Source: Candidatus Pantoea floridensis
GTDB lineage: Bacteria; Pseudomonadota; Gammaproteobacteria; Enterobacterales; Enterobacteriaceae
Direction of reading: 5' to 3'
DNA: 64,000 bases
Assembly: GCF_900215435.1 (NCBI RefSeq)
Contig: NZ_OCMY01000001.1
Coordinates: 3,720,001-3,784,000 of the forward strand
The notes under the pieces were generated by a model. That model saw nothing but the letters and a program-made list of their open reading frames with translations, did no database searches and was not told the DNA's origin. The translations under genes and the position numbers were made by a program. Every line of letters starts with the position of its first letter. Position 1 is the stretch's first letter. This document shows, in pieces, positions 18,330-27,297 of this stretch.

Positions 18330-19448
18330 ATGACGATTCGCTTCCGCCGCAAGGCGCTGTTGGTTGCTATGCTGGCGCTTTCCGGCGCCGCTTCTGCTGC
18401 TGCCGTCCCGCAAGTCACGGTTACCGTGACCGACAAGCAATGTGAGCCGATGTCGCTCAATGTGCAGGCGGGAAAAACCCAGTTCATCATCAAAAACAAC
18501 AGCCAGAAAGCGCTGGAGTGGGAGATCCTGAAAGGAGTGATGGTGGTGGAAGAGCGTGAAAATATCGCGCCAGGCTTCAGCCAGAAACTCACCGCCAATC
18601 TGGAAGCGGGCGAATATGATATGACCTGCGGCCTACTCAGCAACCCGAAAGGCAAGCTGGTGGTCAGCGGTGATGCGAAGAAAGCAGCGACCGGCAAGCC
18701 AGACGTACTGGAGCTGGTGGGGCCTATCGCCGACTACAAAGTTTATGTAATGAATGAAGTGAAAGAGCTGGTGGCGGGCACCAAAGCGTTTACCGACGCG
18801 GTGAAAGCCGGCGATATCGAAAAAGCCAAAGCGCTGTTTGCGCCAACGCGCGTGCATTATGAGCGTATTGAACCCATCGCTGAGCTGTTCTCCGACCTGG
18901 ATAGCAGCATCGATGCACGTGAAGACGACTTCGAGAAGAAAAACGAAGATCCAAAATTCACCGGCTTCCATCGCCTGGAAAAAATCCTCTTCGCGGATAA
19001 CACCACCAAAGGGGCTGAACCCTTTGCCACTAAGCTGAACCAGGACGTGCTGGATCTGCAAACGCGCATCAGCGAACTGGCGTTCCCACCAGCGAAAGTG
19101 GTGGGCGGGGCGGCAGGCCTGATTGAAGAAGTGGCCTCCAGCAAGATCTCAGGCGAAGAAGACCGTTATAGCCGCACCGATCTCTCTGACTTCCAGGCCA
19201 ACATTGATGGCGCGCAGAAAATTGTTGATCTGCTGCGTCCGCTGCTGCAGAAAAACAACCCGCAGCTGCTGGCAAAAGTGGATGCCAACTTCAAGAAAGT
19301 GGACGGCATTCTCAGCAAATACCGCAGCAAAGACGGTTTTGAATCGTACGAGAAACTGACCACCGCCGATCGTAATGCGCTGAAAGGCCCGATTACCACT
19401 CTGGCAGAAGATCTCTCCCTGCTGCGCGGAACCTTAGGTCTCGACTAA
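18330..19448 (+). CDS. efeO: Periplasmic iron-uptake protein EfeO
   Basis: Periplasmic component of the EfeUOB ferrous-iron system. The 372-residue protein has a signal peptide ending near residue 25 ([11 protein letters not shown]), an N-terminal cupredoxin-like domain (to about residue 115) and a C-terminal M75-like helical domain with the HxxE motif HRLE at residues 214-217, proposed to bind metal. ATG 18330 has ACAGGGA upstream. It follows efeU by 55 bases and precedes efeB by two. Confidence 0.95.
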   Translation: MTIRFRRKALLVAMLALSGAASAAAVPQVTVTVTDKQCEPMSLNVQAGKTQFIIKNNSQKALEWEILKGVMVVEERENIAPGFSQKLTANLEAGEYDMTCGLLSNPKGKLVVSGDAKKAATGKPDVLELVGPIADYKVYVMNEVKELVAGTKAFTDAVKAGDIEKAKALFAPTRVHYERIEPIAELFSDLDSSIDAREDDFEKKNEDPKFTGFHRLEKILFADNTTKGAEPFATKLNQDVLDLQTRISELAFPPAKVVGGAAGLIEEVASSKISGEEDRYSRTDLSDFQANIDGAQKIVDLLRPLLQKNNPQLLAKVDANFKKVDGILSKYRSKDGFESYEKLTTADRNALKGPITTLAEDLSLLRGTLGLD

Positions 19449-19450
19449 TC

Positions 19451-20728
19451 ATGACGCATAAAAATGACGCGGCGCAGCCGTCGCGTCGTCGCTTATTGCA
19501 GGGATTAGGCATGTTGGGCGGCGCGGCCGCCCTCGGCGGCGGCTGTCCGTTTCATACGGCAGCCGCCGACAGCTTTTCTCCCGGCACGGTTGCACCCAAC
19601 GCGCGTCAGCAGGCGCAACCTTTTTACGGCGCGCATCAGGCGGGAATTGTGACGCCGCAGCAGGCGTCAATGATGCTGGTGGCGTTTGATGTGCTGGCCA
19701 GTGATAAGGCCGATCTTGAGCGGCTGTTTCGCTTACTCACCGAGCGCTTTGCGTTCCTGACGCAGGGCGGACCGGCACCGGTGGTGACCAACCCGCAGCT
19801 GCCGCCGATGGATTCAGGAATTCTCGGTGCCGATATCGCGCCTGACAATCTCACCATGACCTTGTCGGTTGGCGCGTCGCTGTTTGACGAGCGCTTCGGC
19901 TTGAGCGCGCATAAGCCCGCACAGCTGCAAACGATGACGCGCTTCCCTAATGATTCACTGGATGCAGAGCAGTGCCACGGCGATCTGTTGCTGCAAATCT
20001 GCGCTAACACGCAGGACACGGTGATCCATGCGCTGCGTGACATCATTAAGCGCACGCCCGATTTGCTGGCGGTGCGCTGGCGACGTGATGGGTTCATCGC
20101 CGATCATGCGGCACGCAGCAACGGCAAGGAGACGCCGATCAACCTGCTGGGATTCAAAGACGGCACCGCTAATCCCGATACCCATAATCCGGCGTTGATG
20201 AATCAGCTGTTGTGGGTGACTGACGAGCAGCAGGAACCGGCATGGACGCACGGCGGCAGCTATCAGGCGGTGCGCATCATTCGTTTCCACGTCGAGATGT
20301 GGGATCGCACGCCGCTTGGCGAGCAGCAAACCATTTTTGGTCGGGAGAAGTTATCCGGCGCGCCGCTTGGCATGAAAAACGAGCATGACGTACCGGATTA
20401 CAGTAAAGATCCCGATGGCGATTTGATTGCGCTGGATGCGCATATCCGTCTCGCCAATCCGCGTACGCCGCAAACCGACAGCAGTTTAATGCTGCGGCGC
20501 GGTTACAGTTATTCCAGCGGCATAACCGGTTCGGGTCAGCTGGATATGGGCCTATTGTTTGTTTGCTATCAGCATGATTTAGCAAAAGGGTTCATTACCG
20601 TACAGCAGCGGCTTAATGGCGAAGCGCTGGAAGAATATATTCGCCCAATTGGCGGCGGCTACTTTTTCGCGCTGCCAGGCGTAGCGGATGAAAATCATTA
20701 TCTGGCACAATCTTTACTGCAAGCCTGA
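19451..20728 (+). CDS. efeB: DyP-type heme peroxidase EfeB (Tat-exported)
   Basis: Periplasmic dye-decolourising heme peroxidase of the EfeUOB system. The 425-residue protein has a twin-arginine signal ([20 protein letters not shown] from residue 11), the DyP motif GFKDGTANP with its distal Asp, and the heme-ligand region [14 protein letters not shown]. The C-terminus ([16 protein letters not shown]) matches E. coli EfeB. The start codon comes two bases after the efeO stop, so translation is coupled. A hairpin terminator follows. Confidence 0.95.
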   Translation: MTHKNDAAQPSRRRLLQGLGMLGGAAALGGGCPFHTAAADSFSPGTVAPNARQQAQPFYGAHQAGIVTPQQASMMLVAFDVLASDKADLERLFRLLTERFAFLTQGGPAPVVTNPQLPPMDSGILGADIAPDNLTMTLSVGASLFDERFGLSAHKPAQLQTMTRFPNDSLDAEQCHGDLLLQICANTQDTVIHALRDIIKRTPDLLAVRWRRDGFIADHAARSNGKETPINLLGFKDGTANPDTHNPALMNQLLWVTDEQQEPAWTHGGSYQAVRIIRFHVEMWDRTPLGEQQTIFGREKLSGAPLGMKNEHDVPDYSKDPDGDLIALDAHIRLANPRTPQTDSSLMLRRGYSYSSGITGSGQLDMGLLFVCYQHDLAKGFITVQQRLNGEALEEYIRPIGGGYFFALPGVADENHYLAQSLLQA

Positions 20729-20744
20729 TTAATAAATGCACAAT

Positions 20745-20777
20745 GCCTGCACGTCAGAATGCGCTGCAGGCTTTTTG
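20745..20777 (+). terminator. Rho-independent terminator of efeUOB
   Basis: Stem GCCTGCA / TGCAGGC with a 13-base loop followed by TTTTT, 17 bases after the efeB stop. Confidence 0.85.
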
Positions 20778-20889
20778 TTACGCATTCCTTAAACTTTCCT
20801 CTGGTCGTAGCCGCTTCCGAATGTTCCTAAAAAGTTAGACTTATCCCCAATTAACCATCCCTTTGATAATTTTGAGAAATTTAATTTAA

Positions 20890-20924
20890 GATAAACGCGC
20901 TCAGGCTTCGCTTATCATTTTTTC
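20890..20924 (+). terminator. Second terminator-like hairpin in the efeB-phoH gap
   Basis: Stem GATAAACG / CGCTTATC with one mismatch and an 11-base loop, followed by ATTTTTTC. No gene on the + strand ends nearby, because efeB already has its own terminator. It may belong to a small transcript or to an attenuated phoH leader. Confidence 0.5.
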
Positions 20925-21024
20925 TTTGCTGGGAAGTAAAATTACTGTTGCAAACTACCGCAAATATGATGCACTTTATTCATAAGCGTTGTCAGTTGTG
21001 TGGCTAAGCCACTGGAGTTCGCGC

Positions 21025-21228
21025 ATGATTCGTCTCTCTCTGGGACAGTTAAATAGTTTCAATACACGCAGTACACTGCGGGGGATTTCTTCCCTCAAAA
21101 GCAACCTCTCTTCAATTAACACTTCGTTCTCGTTCAATCTCAGTTTTTTTACCGGTGCGCGCCTGCGTTTCGGCGCTGTTGCACACCATTCTCACTGGCT
21201 CAAAACGGCTTACAAGGAAGCCAAATAA
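21025..21228 (+). CDS. Small hypothetical protein upstream of phoH
   Basis: A 67-codon frame, MIRLSLGQLNSFNTRSTLRG onward, rich in Ser and basic residues, with GGAG seven bases before its ATG and a stop 72 bases before phoH. No family is recognised, and there is no signal peptide or clear membrane segment. It may be a real small gene, a leader peptide of phoH, or a chance frame in the 5' leader. The good ribosome site is the main support. Confidence 0.35.
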   Translation: MIRLSLGQLNSFNTRSTLRGISSLKSNLSSINTSFSFNLSFFTGARLRFGAVAHHSHWLKTAYKEAK

Positions 21229-21300
21229 ACCTCTAAAGCGTTCAAGTCATCGCCGCGGGTGATCCGCCGTGATAAATGAAACCAACTGTAAGGTGCCACT

Positions 21301-22089
21301 ATGGGAAGACAGAAAGCAGTGATCAAAGCACGTCGTGAAGCCAGACGCGTTATTCGTAGCGACTCTCGCAGTCACCGTCAGCGTGAAGAAGAATCGGTCA
21401 CTTCGCTGGTGCAGATGGGTGGGTTGGATTCGATTGGTATGGCACGTGATGCACGTGACCGCGGGCCGATTGAAGCCAGAAATGAAGCTCAGGCACACTA
21501 TCTCCATGCCATAGAAACGAAACAGCTTATTTTCGCCACCGGTGAAGCCGGCTGCGGAAAAACCTGGATTAGCGCAGCCAAAGCGGCTGAGGCCCTGATC
21601 AATAAGGACATCGAAAGGATTATTGTGACGCGCCCGGTTCTGCAGGCGGATGAAGATCTCGGTTTCCTCCCAGGAGATATTTCCGAGAAATTCGCGCCTT
21701 ATTTCCGACCGGTATATGACGTTCTGGTTAAACGTCTCGGCGCTTCCTTTATGCAATACTGCCTGCGACCCGAAATCGCCAAGGTAGAGATCGCGCCCTT
21801 CGCATATATGCGCGGACGTACCTTTGAAAATGCTGTGGTGATCCTTGATGAGGCACAAAACGTCACCGCCGCACAGATGAAGATGTTCCTGACGCGCCTG
21901 GGTGAGAACGTGACGGTTATCGTCAACGGCGATATTACCCAGTGCGACCTGCCGTCCCATGCCAAATCTGGCCTCGCCGATGCGCTAGCGCGCTTCGAAG
22001 AGGATGAGATGATTGGCGTGGTACGTTTCGGCAAAGAGGATTGCGTCCGTTCAGCGCTGTGTCAACGCACGCTGCACGCTTACAGTTAA
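21301..22089 (+). CDS. phoH: PhoH family ATPase
   Basis: Cytoplasmic P-loop ATPase. E. coli PhoH is phosphate-starvation inducible and related to the N-terminal half of superfamily-1 helicases. The 262-residue protein starts MGRQKAVIKARREARRV and shows Walker A GEAGCGKT, Walker B VVILDEAQN and the family stretch RPVLQADEDLGFLPGD. It matches the E. coli protein along its whole length. AAGGTG precedes ATG 21301. The order efeUOB-phoH is conserved with E. coli. A strong terminator follows. Confidence 0.93.
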   Translation: MGRQKAVIKARREARRVIRSDSRSHRQREEESVTSLVQMGGLDSIGMARDARDRGPIEARNEAQAHYLHAIETKQLIFATGEAGCGKTWISAAKAAEALINKDIERIIVTRPVLQADEDLGFLPGDISEKFAPYFRPVYDVLVKRLGASFMQYCLRPEIAKVEIAPFAYMRGRTFENAVVILDEAQNVTAAQMKMFLTRLGENVTVIVNGDITQCDLPSHAKSGLADALARFEEDEMIGVVRFGKEDCVRSALCQRTLHAYS

Positions 22090-22120
22090 CCGTTTGATTG
22101 AGAATGTAGTAGCAAAGTAA

Positions 22121-22146
22121 AACCCGGCGAAAGCCGGGTTTTTTTG
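22121..22146 (+). terminator. Rho-independent terminator of phoH
   Basis: Perfect stem AACCCGGC / GCCGGGTT with a GAAA loop and a long T tract. Confidence 0.93.
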
Positions 22147-22181
22147 TTTAACCTTCTGCGCTTTATCCGTTTCTTCAGCCA

Positions 22182-22212
22182 TTGACAATAATTCTACCAA
22201 CTAGTAGGTTGG
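22182..22212 (+). promoter_or_regulatory. Promoter with TetR-type operator (copy 1)
   Basis: -35 TTGACA at 22182-22187 and -10 candidate TAGGTT at 22205-22210, 17 bases apart. The spacer and -10 are covered by the near-palindrome CTACCAACTAGTAGGTT (22194-22210). The same 17 bases recur at 28064-28080 before the TetR gene, so that regulator probably represses this promoter. Confidence 0.75.
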
Positions 22213-22271
22213 TTGTCATTAAGGCAGCCTTTCGCTCCTTTTTTAACAATCCATAATCGTCTGGAGTCACA

Positions 22272-22847
22272 ATGCTTAAAGAACAGGCTGTTAATTCCGC
22301 TGTTGGCAATGAGCAATGGCTAAAACGCTATTACTTTATCCGCGCACTGTTTTCAATTATTTGGGTTGCGGCTGCATTTTCGCTGGGTCAGCACTCAGCA
22401 AAGGTGGGGGCAGTATTATTGGTTATCTATCCCCTTTGGGACGCCATTGCTAACGTTATCGATGCGCAGCGCAGCGGCGGAATACGTCATAACCCGATCC
22501 ACATGACAAATATTATTGTCAGCGGGCTGACAACCATTGCGGTTTACCTTGCGTTGTCACACAGCATGAACTGGGTTATTGGCGTATTTGGCATCTGGGC
22601 TATTTTGTCAGGATTGCTGCAGCTGGGTGTCGCAGTAGGCCGCTGGAAAAATTATGGCGCACAGTGGACGATGATCCTTAGCGGCGCTCAATCAGCCCTG
22701 GCAGGCGGTTTTTTTATTGTGCAGGCACAAATGGTCGTACCGCCATCGATAGTGAATATTGCCGGTTATTCCGCAGTGGGGGCCGCTTATTTTCTGATTT
22801 CCGCAGTGTGGTTAACGGTGAGTGATATTCGGCGAAAAAAAGCCTAA
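22272..22847 (+). CDS. HdeD-like (DUF308) membrane protein
   Basis: A 191-residue integral membrane protein with about six membrane segments and a short basic C-terminus (SDIRRKKA). The layout and sequence style (RALFSIIWVAAAFSL, GVFGIWAILSGLLQLGVAVGRWK) resemble HdeD/DUF308 proteins, some of which act in acid or envelope stress. It is the first gene of a probable operon with a catalase-like protein, a cytochrome b561 and a small protein, behind a TetR-operator promoter. Family placement is moderate and function is unknown. Confidence 0.75.
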   Translation: MLKEQAVNSAVGNEQWLKRYYFIRALFSIIWVAAAFSLGQHSAKVGAVLLVIYPLWDAIANVIDAQRSGGIRHNPIHMTNIIVSGLTTIAVYLALSHSMNWVIGVFGIWAILSGLLQLGVAVGRWKNYGAQWTMILSGAQSALAGGFFIVQAQMVVPPSIVNIAGYSAVGAAYFLISAVWLTVSDIRRKKA

Positions 22848-22885
22848 GCGATACTTTATTATTTATTGAGCAGCGTGAGAAAAAC

Positions 22886-23938
22886 ATGAAAACAGCTCCA
22901 CTTTCTACTAACCAGAAAATGTTTCGTCTGGCTATCGTTGGTCTTATTCCACTTGTACTGGTACTGCTATTTTTATGGGCGGGCGGATGGCTGGAACCCA
23001 ATCGACTGAGCGCAGATAAAATTATTGACGTGTTACAGAAATCTGGCGGAGAACATCCTGGATATCGCCGTAATCATGCCAAAGGGATTTGTGTTATTGG
23101 TCAATTTACATCTAATGGTAACGCCAGTGCATTTTCGCGCGCCCTGGTATTTACCGCTGGTAGCACGCCAGTTATCGGGCGATTTGCTATCGCAGGGGGC
23201 GTTCCTACTGTGCCGGATTATGCTGTTCCGGTGCGGAGTATGGCTTTACAGTTTCGACAGAAGAATGGCGAGGAGTGGCGCACGGGAATGAACGCCATGC
23301 CTTTCTTTCCGGTGGGGACCACGGAAGCATTCTATGAATTGCAAACGGCAACGCTGCCTGTTCCTGCCACCGGTAAACCCGATCCGGAAAAATTAAAGGC
23401 ATTCGTTGGCAAGCACCCGGAAATAACGGCATTTTTCGGTTGGTTGAAGAAATATGTGCCTTCGTCCAGTTGGGCAAGCGATAGTTTTAATAGTCTGAAT
23501 GCCTTCTTCCTGATTGATAAAGCGGGCAATAAGCATCTGGTTCGCTGGAGCATGGTGCCTGAAACCGCTTTTCAACCGATGAGCGATGATAATAAAAAAG
23601 ATAAGGATTTCCTGCAAAACGATATTGTTCAGCGACTGAAACAAGGCACGATAAAGTGGAATTTAATGATTACCCTGGCAAACCCTGAAGATAAGGGTAA
23701 TGACTCAAGTAAAGTATGGCCATCCGATCGAAAAGTGATTAATGCAGGGACGCTGATATTGACGCAAGCCATTCCACAGGCGCAGGGACCCTGTAACGAT
23801 ATTAATTATGATCCGCTTATTTTACCGGACGGAATAGCCGCATCGGATGACCCAATACTGAATGCACGCTCATCCGCGTATGCCAAATCTTATAATTTGC
23901 GTACGCGTGAACAGTCACACCAGGCAGGAGCTCAATGA
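22886..23938 (+). CDS. Membrane-anchored catalase-related peroxidase (SrpA type)
   Basis: Catalase-fold heme protein of 350 residues with an N-terminal membrane anchor (residues 13-34), so the heme domain is probably periplasmic. The catalase active-site segment appears as GYRRNHAKG (distal His H64), and the proximal Tyr segment as NARSSAYAKSY near residue 330. It is much shorter than a true catalase and fits the catalase-related peroxidase subfamily. Its stop overlaps the following cytochrome b561 start. Pairing with cytochrome b561 suggests peroxide reduction with electrons drawn from the quinone pool; that is inference. Confidence 0.85.
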   Translation: MKTAPLSTNQKMFRLAIVGLIPLVLVLLFLWAGGWLEPNRLSADKIIDVLQKSGGEHPGYRRNHAKGICVIGQFTSNGNASAFSRALVFTAGSTPVIGRFAIAGGVPTVPDYAVPVRSMALQFRQKNGEEWRTGMNAMPFFPVGTTEAFYELQTATLPVPATGKPDPEKLKAFVGKHPEITAFFGWLKKYVPSSSWASDSFNSLNAFFLIDKAGNKHLVRWSMVPETAFQPMSDDNKKDKDFLQNDIVQRLKQGTIKWNLMITLANPEDKGNDSSKVWPSDRKVINAGTLILTQAIPQAQGPCNDINYDPLILPDGIAASDDPILNARSSAYAKSYNLRTREQSHQAGAQ

Positions 23939-24477
23939 TGAAACAAGTCGATTATTTCCATCCCGCTTTACGTGCGCTGCACTGGTTAATGGCTGCGGCG
24001 ATTCTTGCCATGCTTTTTATTGGTGTTGCAATGGTCTCCACCGTTTCCTCGCTGCACAGCTTTCTGGTATCAATCCATAAACCCCTTGGCGTGATGATAT
24101 TGTTATTAGTCGTGGTGCGCCTGTGGTTGCGATACGCTACCGCCAAACCAAACTTACCGGATACCTTGCCAGGCTGGCAGCGTCTTATGGCCCATATTTC
24201 ACATGGGGTGCTCTATGTATTGATGCTGGCTCAACCGCTGATTGGCTGGGCCATGTTGTCCGCTGCGGGATATCCTGTGACTCTCGGTGCTGGAATCGTT
24301 TTACCGCCCATCCTGCCGATGAATAATGATGGGTATGCGCTGCTGCGTCCTCTTCATTCGATCGTCGCCTTGCTCTTATTCATTACCGTGATGCTGCACC
24401 TGGCCGCGGCGTTATTCCATGCGCTGATATTACGAGACGGTGTCTTCAGCAGCATGACAGGTAGCCGGAAGCGTTGA
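23935..24477 (+). CDS. Cytochrome b561 family protein
   Basis: Four-helix membrane cytochrome b of 180 residues. Candidate heme-ligand histidines lie in FHPALRALHW, SIHKPLG, MAHISHGVLY and RPLHSIVALL, as in the YodB/YceJ b561 family. Such proteins pass electrons between quinol and periplasmic partners. The start overlaps the catalase-like gene (ATGATG; ATG 23938 is also possible and has better spacing from AGGAG). The tight overlap points to a functional pair with the peroxidase. Confidence 0.88.
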   Translation: MMKQVDYFHPALRALHWLMAAAILAMLFIGVAMVSTVSSLHSFLVSIHKPLGVMILLLVVVRLWLRYATAKPNLPDTLPGWQRLMAHISHGVLYVLMLAQPLIGWAMLSAAGYPVTLGAGIVLPPILPMNNDGYALLRPLHSIVALLLFITVMLHLAAALFHALILRDGVFSSMTGSRKR

Positions 24478-24513
24478 GGCATTTTGCCCATGAAGTTGAG
24501 ATAAGGAGGTTAT

Positions 24514-24741
24514 GTGAATATTTATCCATTCGCGAGGGATAGAAAAGTTATTCCCTCAGACTGCAGTGGTGAAATACGGCCAAATATTGAAATTCAGCCT
24601 GAAGAGAGAATGAGAATAACACGTGAATTTGCGTTGGCATTTTCGAAGAAACTGCTTGAAGATAACGAGCTCAACGCCATTGCTCCCTTTGTTATCGATA
24701 AAATTGTGGTGATGCTGATAAACGAGTCCCGCCGCTTTTAA
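24514..24741 (+). CDS. Small hypothetical protein of the catalase/b561 operon
   Basis: A 75-residue cytoplasmic-looking protein starting at GTG 24514 with AAGGAGG immediately upstream, or possibly at the internal ATG 24610. The C-terminal half (RMRITREFALAFSKKLLEDN onward) looks helical and amphipathic. No family is recognised. It begins 36 bases after the b561 gene in the same direction, so it probably belongs to the operon. Confidence 0.5.
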   Translation: MNIYPFARDRKVIPSDCSGEIRPNIEIQPEERMRITREFALAFSKKLLEDNELNAIAPFVIDKIVVMLINESRRF

Positions 24742-24779
24742 AATGTAATGCAGTGTATTCGTTATAAAATCGGTAGAAA

Positions 24780-24829
24780 CGCCAGGCGTTGTTCTGCTCT
24801 ACAAGATCTCATGGAACATCAGCCTGGCG
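24780..24829. other. Long-loop inverted repeat between convergent units
   Basis: Arms CGCCAGGC (24780-24787) and GCCTGGCG (24822-24829) with a 34-base loop, between the small gene and the convergent nupX. It may act as a bidirectional transcript end, although it has no T tract. Confidence 0.4.
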
Positions 24830-24840
24830 CATTCCTTTAC

Positions 24841-26091
24841 TTATGCAATACCAATGAAGAAGCCAGCAATGGTGGCGCTCATTAAGTTAGAGAGTGTAGC
24901 TGCGGCCAATGCTCGCATGCCAAGCTGAGCAATTTCTGCCGTCCGCTGTGGCGCGATGGCCGAGAATGCGCCAACCACAACGCCAATAGAACCAAAGTTG
25001 GCAAAGCCACACAGTGCGAAAGAGACAATTGCAATCGTTTTACTGTCTAATGCGCCAGGCGCGTGCAGATAGGGCGAAAAGCTGAGATAAGCCACAAACT
25101 CATTAATCGCAAGCTTTTGGCCAATCAGACTGCCAGCAAGCGATGCGTCATGCCAGTCAACTCCCATAACCCAGGCAAGCGGGGCCAGTAAATAGCCAAA
25201 TATCCCTTCCAGACTTGCGTGCCCCTGGCCAAACAGCCCAGCAATGCCACCAATAATGCCATTGATAAGGGCGATAATCGCAACAAAAGCCATTACAACC
25301 GTAGCAACGCCTGCTGCAATCTTTAGTCCGGTTATTGCCCCGGTCGCCGCTGCTTCAATCACACTTTTAGGCGGTGTTTCGCTGAAGGAGAGATTATCAA
25401 AAACAACCTGAGTCTCTTCCGTTGCTGGACTCAGAATGCGGGCAAAAAGAATGCCGCCGGGGATGGCCATCAACGATGCCGCAAGTAAATAATCAATTGG
25501 TACACCGAGCCCGGCATAGCCAATCATGGTTGATCCTGCAATTGAGGCCATGCCGCTACAAATAGCGGTAAACAGTTCATTGCGGTTCAGACGATTAATG
25601 AAGGGTTTAACGATCGCCGGAATCTCATTTTGACCAAGGAAAATGGTGGTAACGGCGACAAAAGACTCAATTTTACTGATATTGAGTGCTTTTTGGAAAA
25701 TAGCTCCCAGTACCCGGATCAATAACTTCATCACGCCTATGTAATACAGCAAGCTCACTAATGCAGTCATAAAGATAATGGCGGGTAATACATGAAAGGC
25801 GAACACAAAACCGGCACCATTAAATATTCTGTCCATATCTGGTCCCGCTAATGCCCCAAATATGAATGTGCTGCCAGCATCACTGTAATTCATTATTTTA
25901 TGTACGCCGGTGGCGACTTTCTCAGCCAGCCATTTGCCCGGAGGTAAATAAAGAATCGCTCCGCCAATGGCTATTTGTAAAAGGATTGCAGCACCTACCG
26001 TTCTTATACTGATTTTTCTTTTATTTACTGACAGCAAGTATGCGATGGCCAGTAATACCACCATACCCAAAAAACTTCTCATTATATTCAT
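24841..26091 (-). CDS. nupX: Nucleoside transporter NupX (CNT family)
   Basis: Inner-membrane concentrative nucleoside transporter. The 416-residue length equals E. coli NupX (YeiJ) and the sequence is closely similar: IFLGQNEIPAIVKPFI, CSGMASIAGSTMIGYA, LMAIPGGILFARILSPATE and the C-terminal LSNLMSATIAGFFIGIA. ATG at 26091 (MNIMRSFLGM) aligns with the E. coli start. A longer frame to 26277 only runs antisense-free through the intergenic region and the rihB end. It lies downstream of rihB on the same strand, as in E. coli, after 134 bases that contain a hairpin. Confidence 0.93.
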   Translation of the reverse strand: MNIMRSFLGMVVLLAIAYLLSVNKRKISIRTVGAAILLQIAIGGAILYLPPGKWLAEKVATGVHKIMNYSDAGSTFIFGALAGPDMDRIFNGAGFVFAFHVLPAIIFMTALVSLLYYIGVMKLLIRVLGAIFQKALNISKIESFVAVTTIFLGQNEIPAIVKPFINRLNRNELFTAICSGMASIAGSTMIGYAGLGVPIDYLLAASLMAIPGGILFARILSPATEETQVVFDNLSFSETPPKSVIEAAATGAITGLKIAAGVATVVMAFVAIIALINGIIGGIAGLFGQGHASLEGIFGYLLAPLAWVMGVDWHDASLAGSLIGQKLAINEFVAYLSFSPYLHAPGALDSKTIAIVSFALCGFANFGSIGVVVGAFSAIAPQRTAEIAQLGMRALAAATLSNLMSATIAGFFIGIA

Positions 26092-26170
26092 AATGATTAT
26101 CTCGTCATAGTCGATTTCGGTATGTCTGATATCTCTATGGGCGACGGCAAACTGCCCATCGGGATTAATT

Positions 26171-26203
26171 GGCATGCAATACATTTCCCCTCTTTTGCAT
26201 GCC
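26171..26203 (-). other. Hairpin between rihB and nupX
   Basis: Perfect 9-base arms GGCATGCAA / TTGCATGCC with a 15-base loop inside the rihB-nupX gap. It lacks a T tract. It may be an mRNA processing or stability element, or an operator. Confidence 0.5.
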
Positions 26204-26225
26204 ATAACGGAAATGGAGTGGGTCG

Positions 26226-27164
26226 TTACGATCGGGGGTACATCTGTACACACTCTTCCACCAAATCCCAAAACCATTGGGTATCAATAGTGATCCCAAC
26301 TTTGGCATTGGCGGGTATTCCCATTACACCCAGCTCATCGCATACCGTACGGCCATAGCATGGGCCGCTATTCACATCGACTTCGACATACATGTCCTGA
26401 GTTTTAATGCCTTCCGGGTTAATCAAATAGCCAATACAGGTTGCGTCATGAACCGGTCCGCCCGCTAAGCCATAATTCTCAAACTGCGTTTTTAGGGTGA
26501 AATTCATGATGTCACTGAACAGTTGCCCAGCTGGACCGCCAACTTTCTCCATACGGGCGATGACCTCTTTTGTGCAGACGGTTTGGTTGGTTAAATCGAG
26601 CCCCATCATTACCAGCGGTGCACCTGAAGTGAATACGACGCGTGCCGCCTCCGGATCGGCGTAAATATTGAATTCGGCAGAGGGAGTAAAGTTTCCCGTA
26701 CCGTAGGCGCCCCCCATTAGTACGATCTCTTTGATTTTTGGAATAATAGCTGGCTGCATGCGCATGGCGACTGCAATATTGGTCAAAGGCGCTACCGGAA
26801 CGAGCGTGATATCTCCGTCGCTGGCCATCAGCGTGTCAATCAGATACTGAACCGCATGCTTGCTTTCTGCCTGACGCGTTAAGGGGCCAAACACCGGACC
26901 ATCCAGCCCCGTTTCGCCGTGAATATTATCTGCCACGATCTGCTGGCGCATAATCGGCTGCGGCATTCCAGCATAAACCGGAACATCAATGTTTAAATGT
27001 TGGCAAACATTCAATCCATTGATCAGCGTTTTCTCGAGGGTCTGATTACCCGCAACGATAGTAATACCGAGTAAATTAATCGCCGGATGTTTTGCTGCCA
27101 TCATAATTGCAATAGCATCATCATGACCCGGATCACAATCCAGAATAATTTTTCTCTGCGCCAT
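26226..27164 (-). CDS. rihB: Pyrimidine-specific ribonucleoside hydrolase RihB
   Basis: Hydrolyses pyrimidine ribonucleosides (cytidine, uridine) to base and ribose. The 312-residue protein has the nucleoside-hydrolase calcium motif DCDPGHDDA at residues 9-17, the conserved [10 protein letters not shown] and [12 protein letters not shown] segments, and GGPVHDATC near residue 240. E. coli RihB is colinear. ATG 27164 is preceded by GAGGAAA. With nupX it forms a nucleoside uptake-and-cleavage unit controlled by the divergent regulator gene yeiL. Confidence 0.94.
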   Translation of the reverse strand: MAQRKIILDCDPGHDDAIAIMMAAKHPAINLLGITIVAGNQTLEKTLINGLNVCQHLNIDVPVYAGMPQPIMRQQIVADNIHGETGLDGPVFGPLTRQAESKHAVQYLIDTLMASDGDITLVPVAPLTNIAVAMRMQPAIIPKIKEIVLMGGAYGTGNFTPSAEFNIYADPEAARVVFTSGAPLVMMGLDLTNQTVCTKEVIARMEKVGGPAGQLFSDIMNFTLKTQFENYGLAGGPVHDATCIGYLINPEGIKTQDMYVEVDVNSGPCYGRTVCDELGVMGIPANAKVGITIDTQWFWDLVEECVQMYPRS

Positions 27165-27268
27165 TTCTCATTTCCTCAATTAGGGTTGGAATAACATGCA
27201 TTTTTTAACTGTGTGATAAAAATGCTTTGTCAACGCTTTAACCCTAACAGCTAAAATTGTATGTTAAA

Positions 27269-27284
27269 TATGAGAAATCTCACA
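27269..27284 (+). promoter_or_regulatory. CRP/FNR-type binding site before yeiL
   Basis: TATGA, six bases, TCACA: one mismatch from the CRP core TGTGA-N6-TCACA. It ends 13 bases before the yeiL ATG and lies in the divergent rihB-yeiL region. It could bind CRP or the CRP/FNR-family YeiL protein itself. At that distance it would more likely repress yeiL, or activate the rihB direction. Confidence 0.55.
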
Positions 27285-27297
27285 TCGGGAAACGATT

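Noticed and set aside
20972..20997. Possible Pho box before phoH
   Set aside because: The two TCA cores are 12 rather than 11 bases apart and the match is weak.
24841..26277. Longer nupX starting at 26277
   Set aside because: The extra 62 residues overlap the 3' end of rihB and the hairpin region. The start at 26091 gives the family length.
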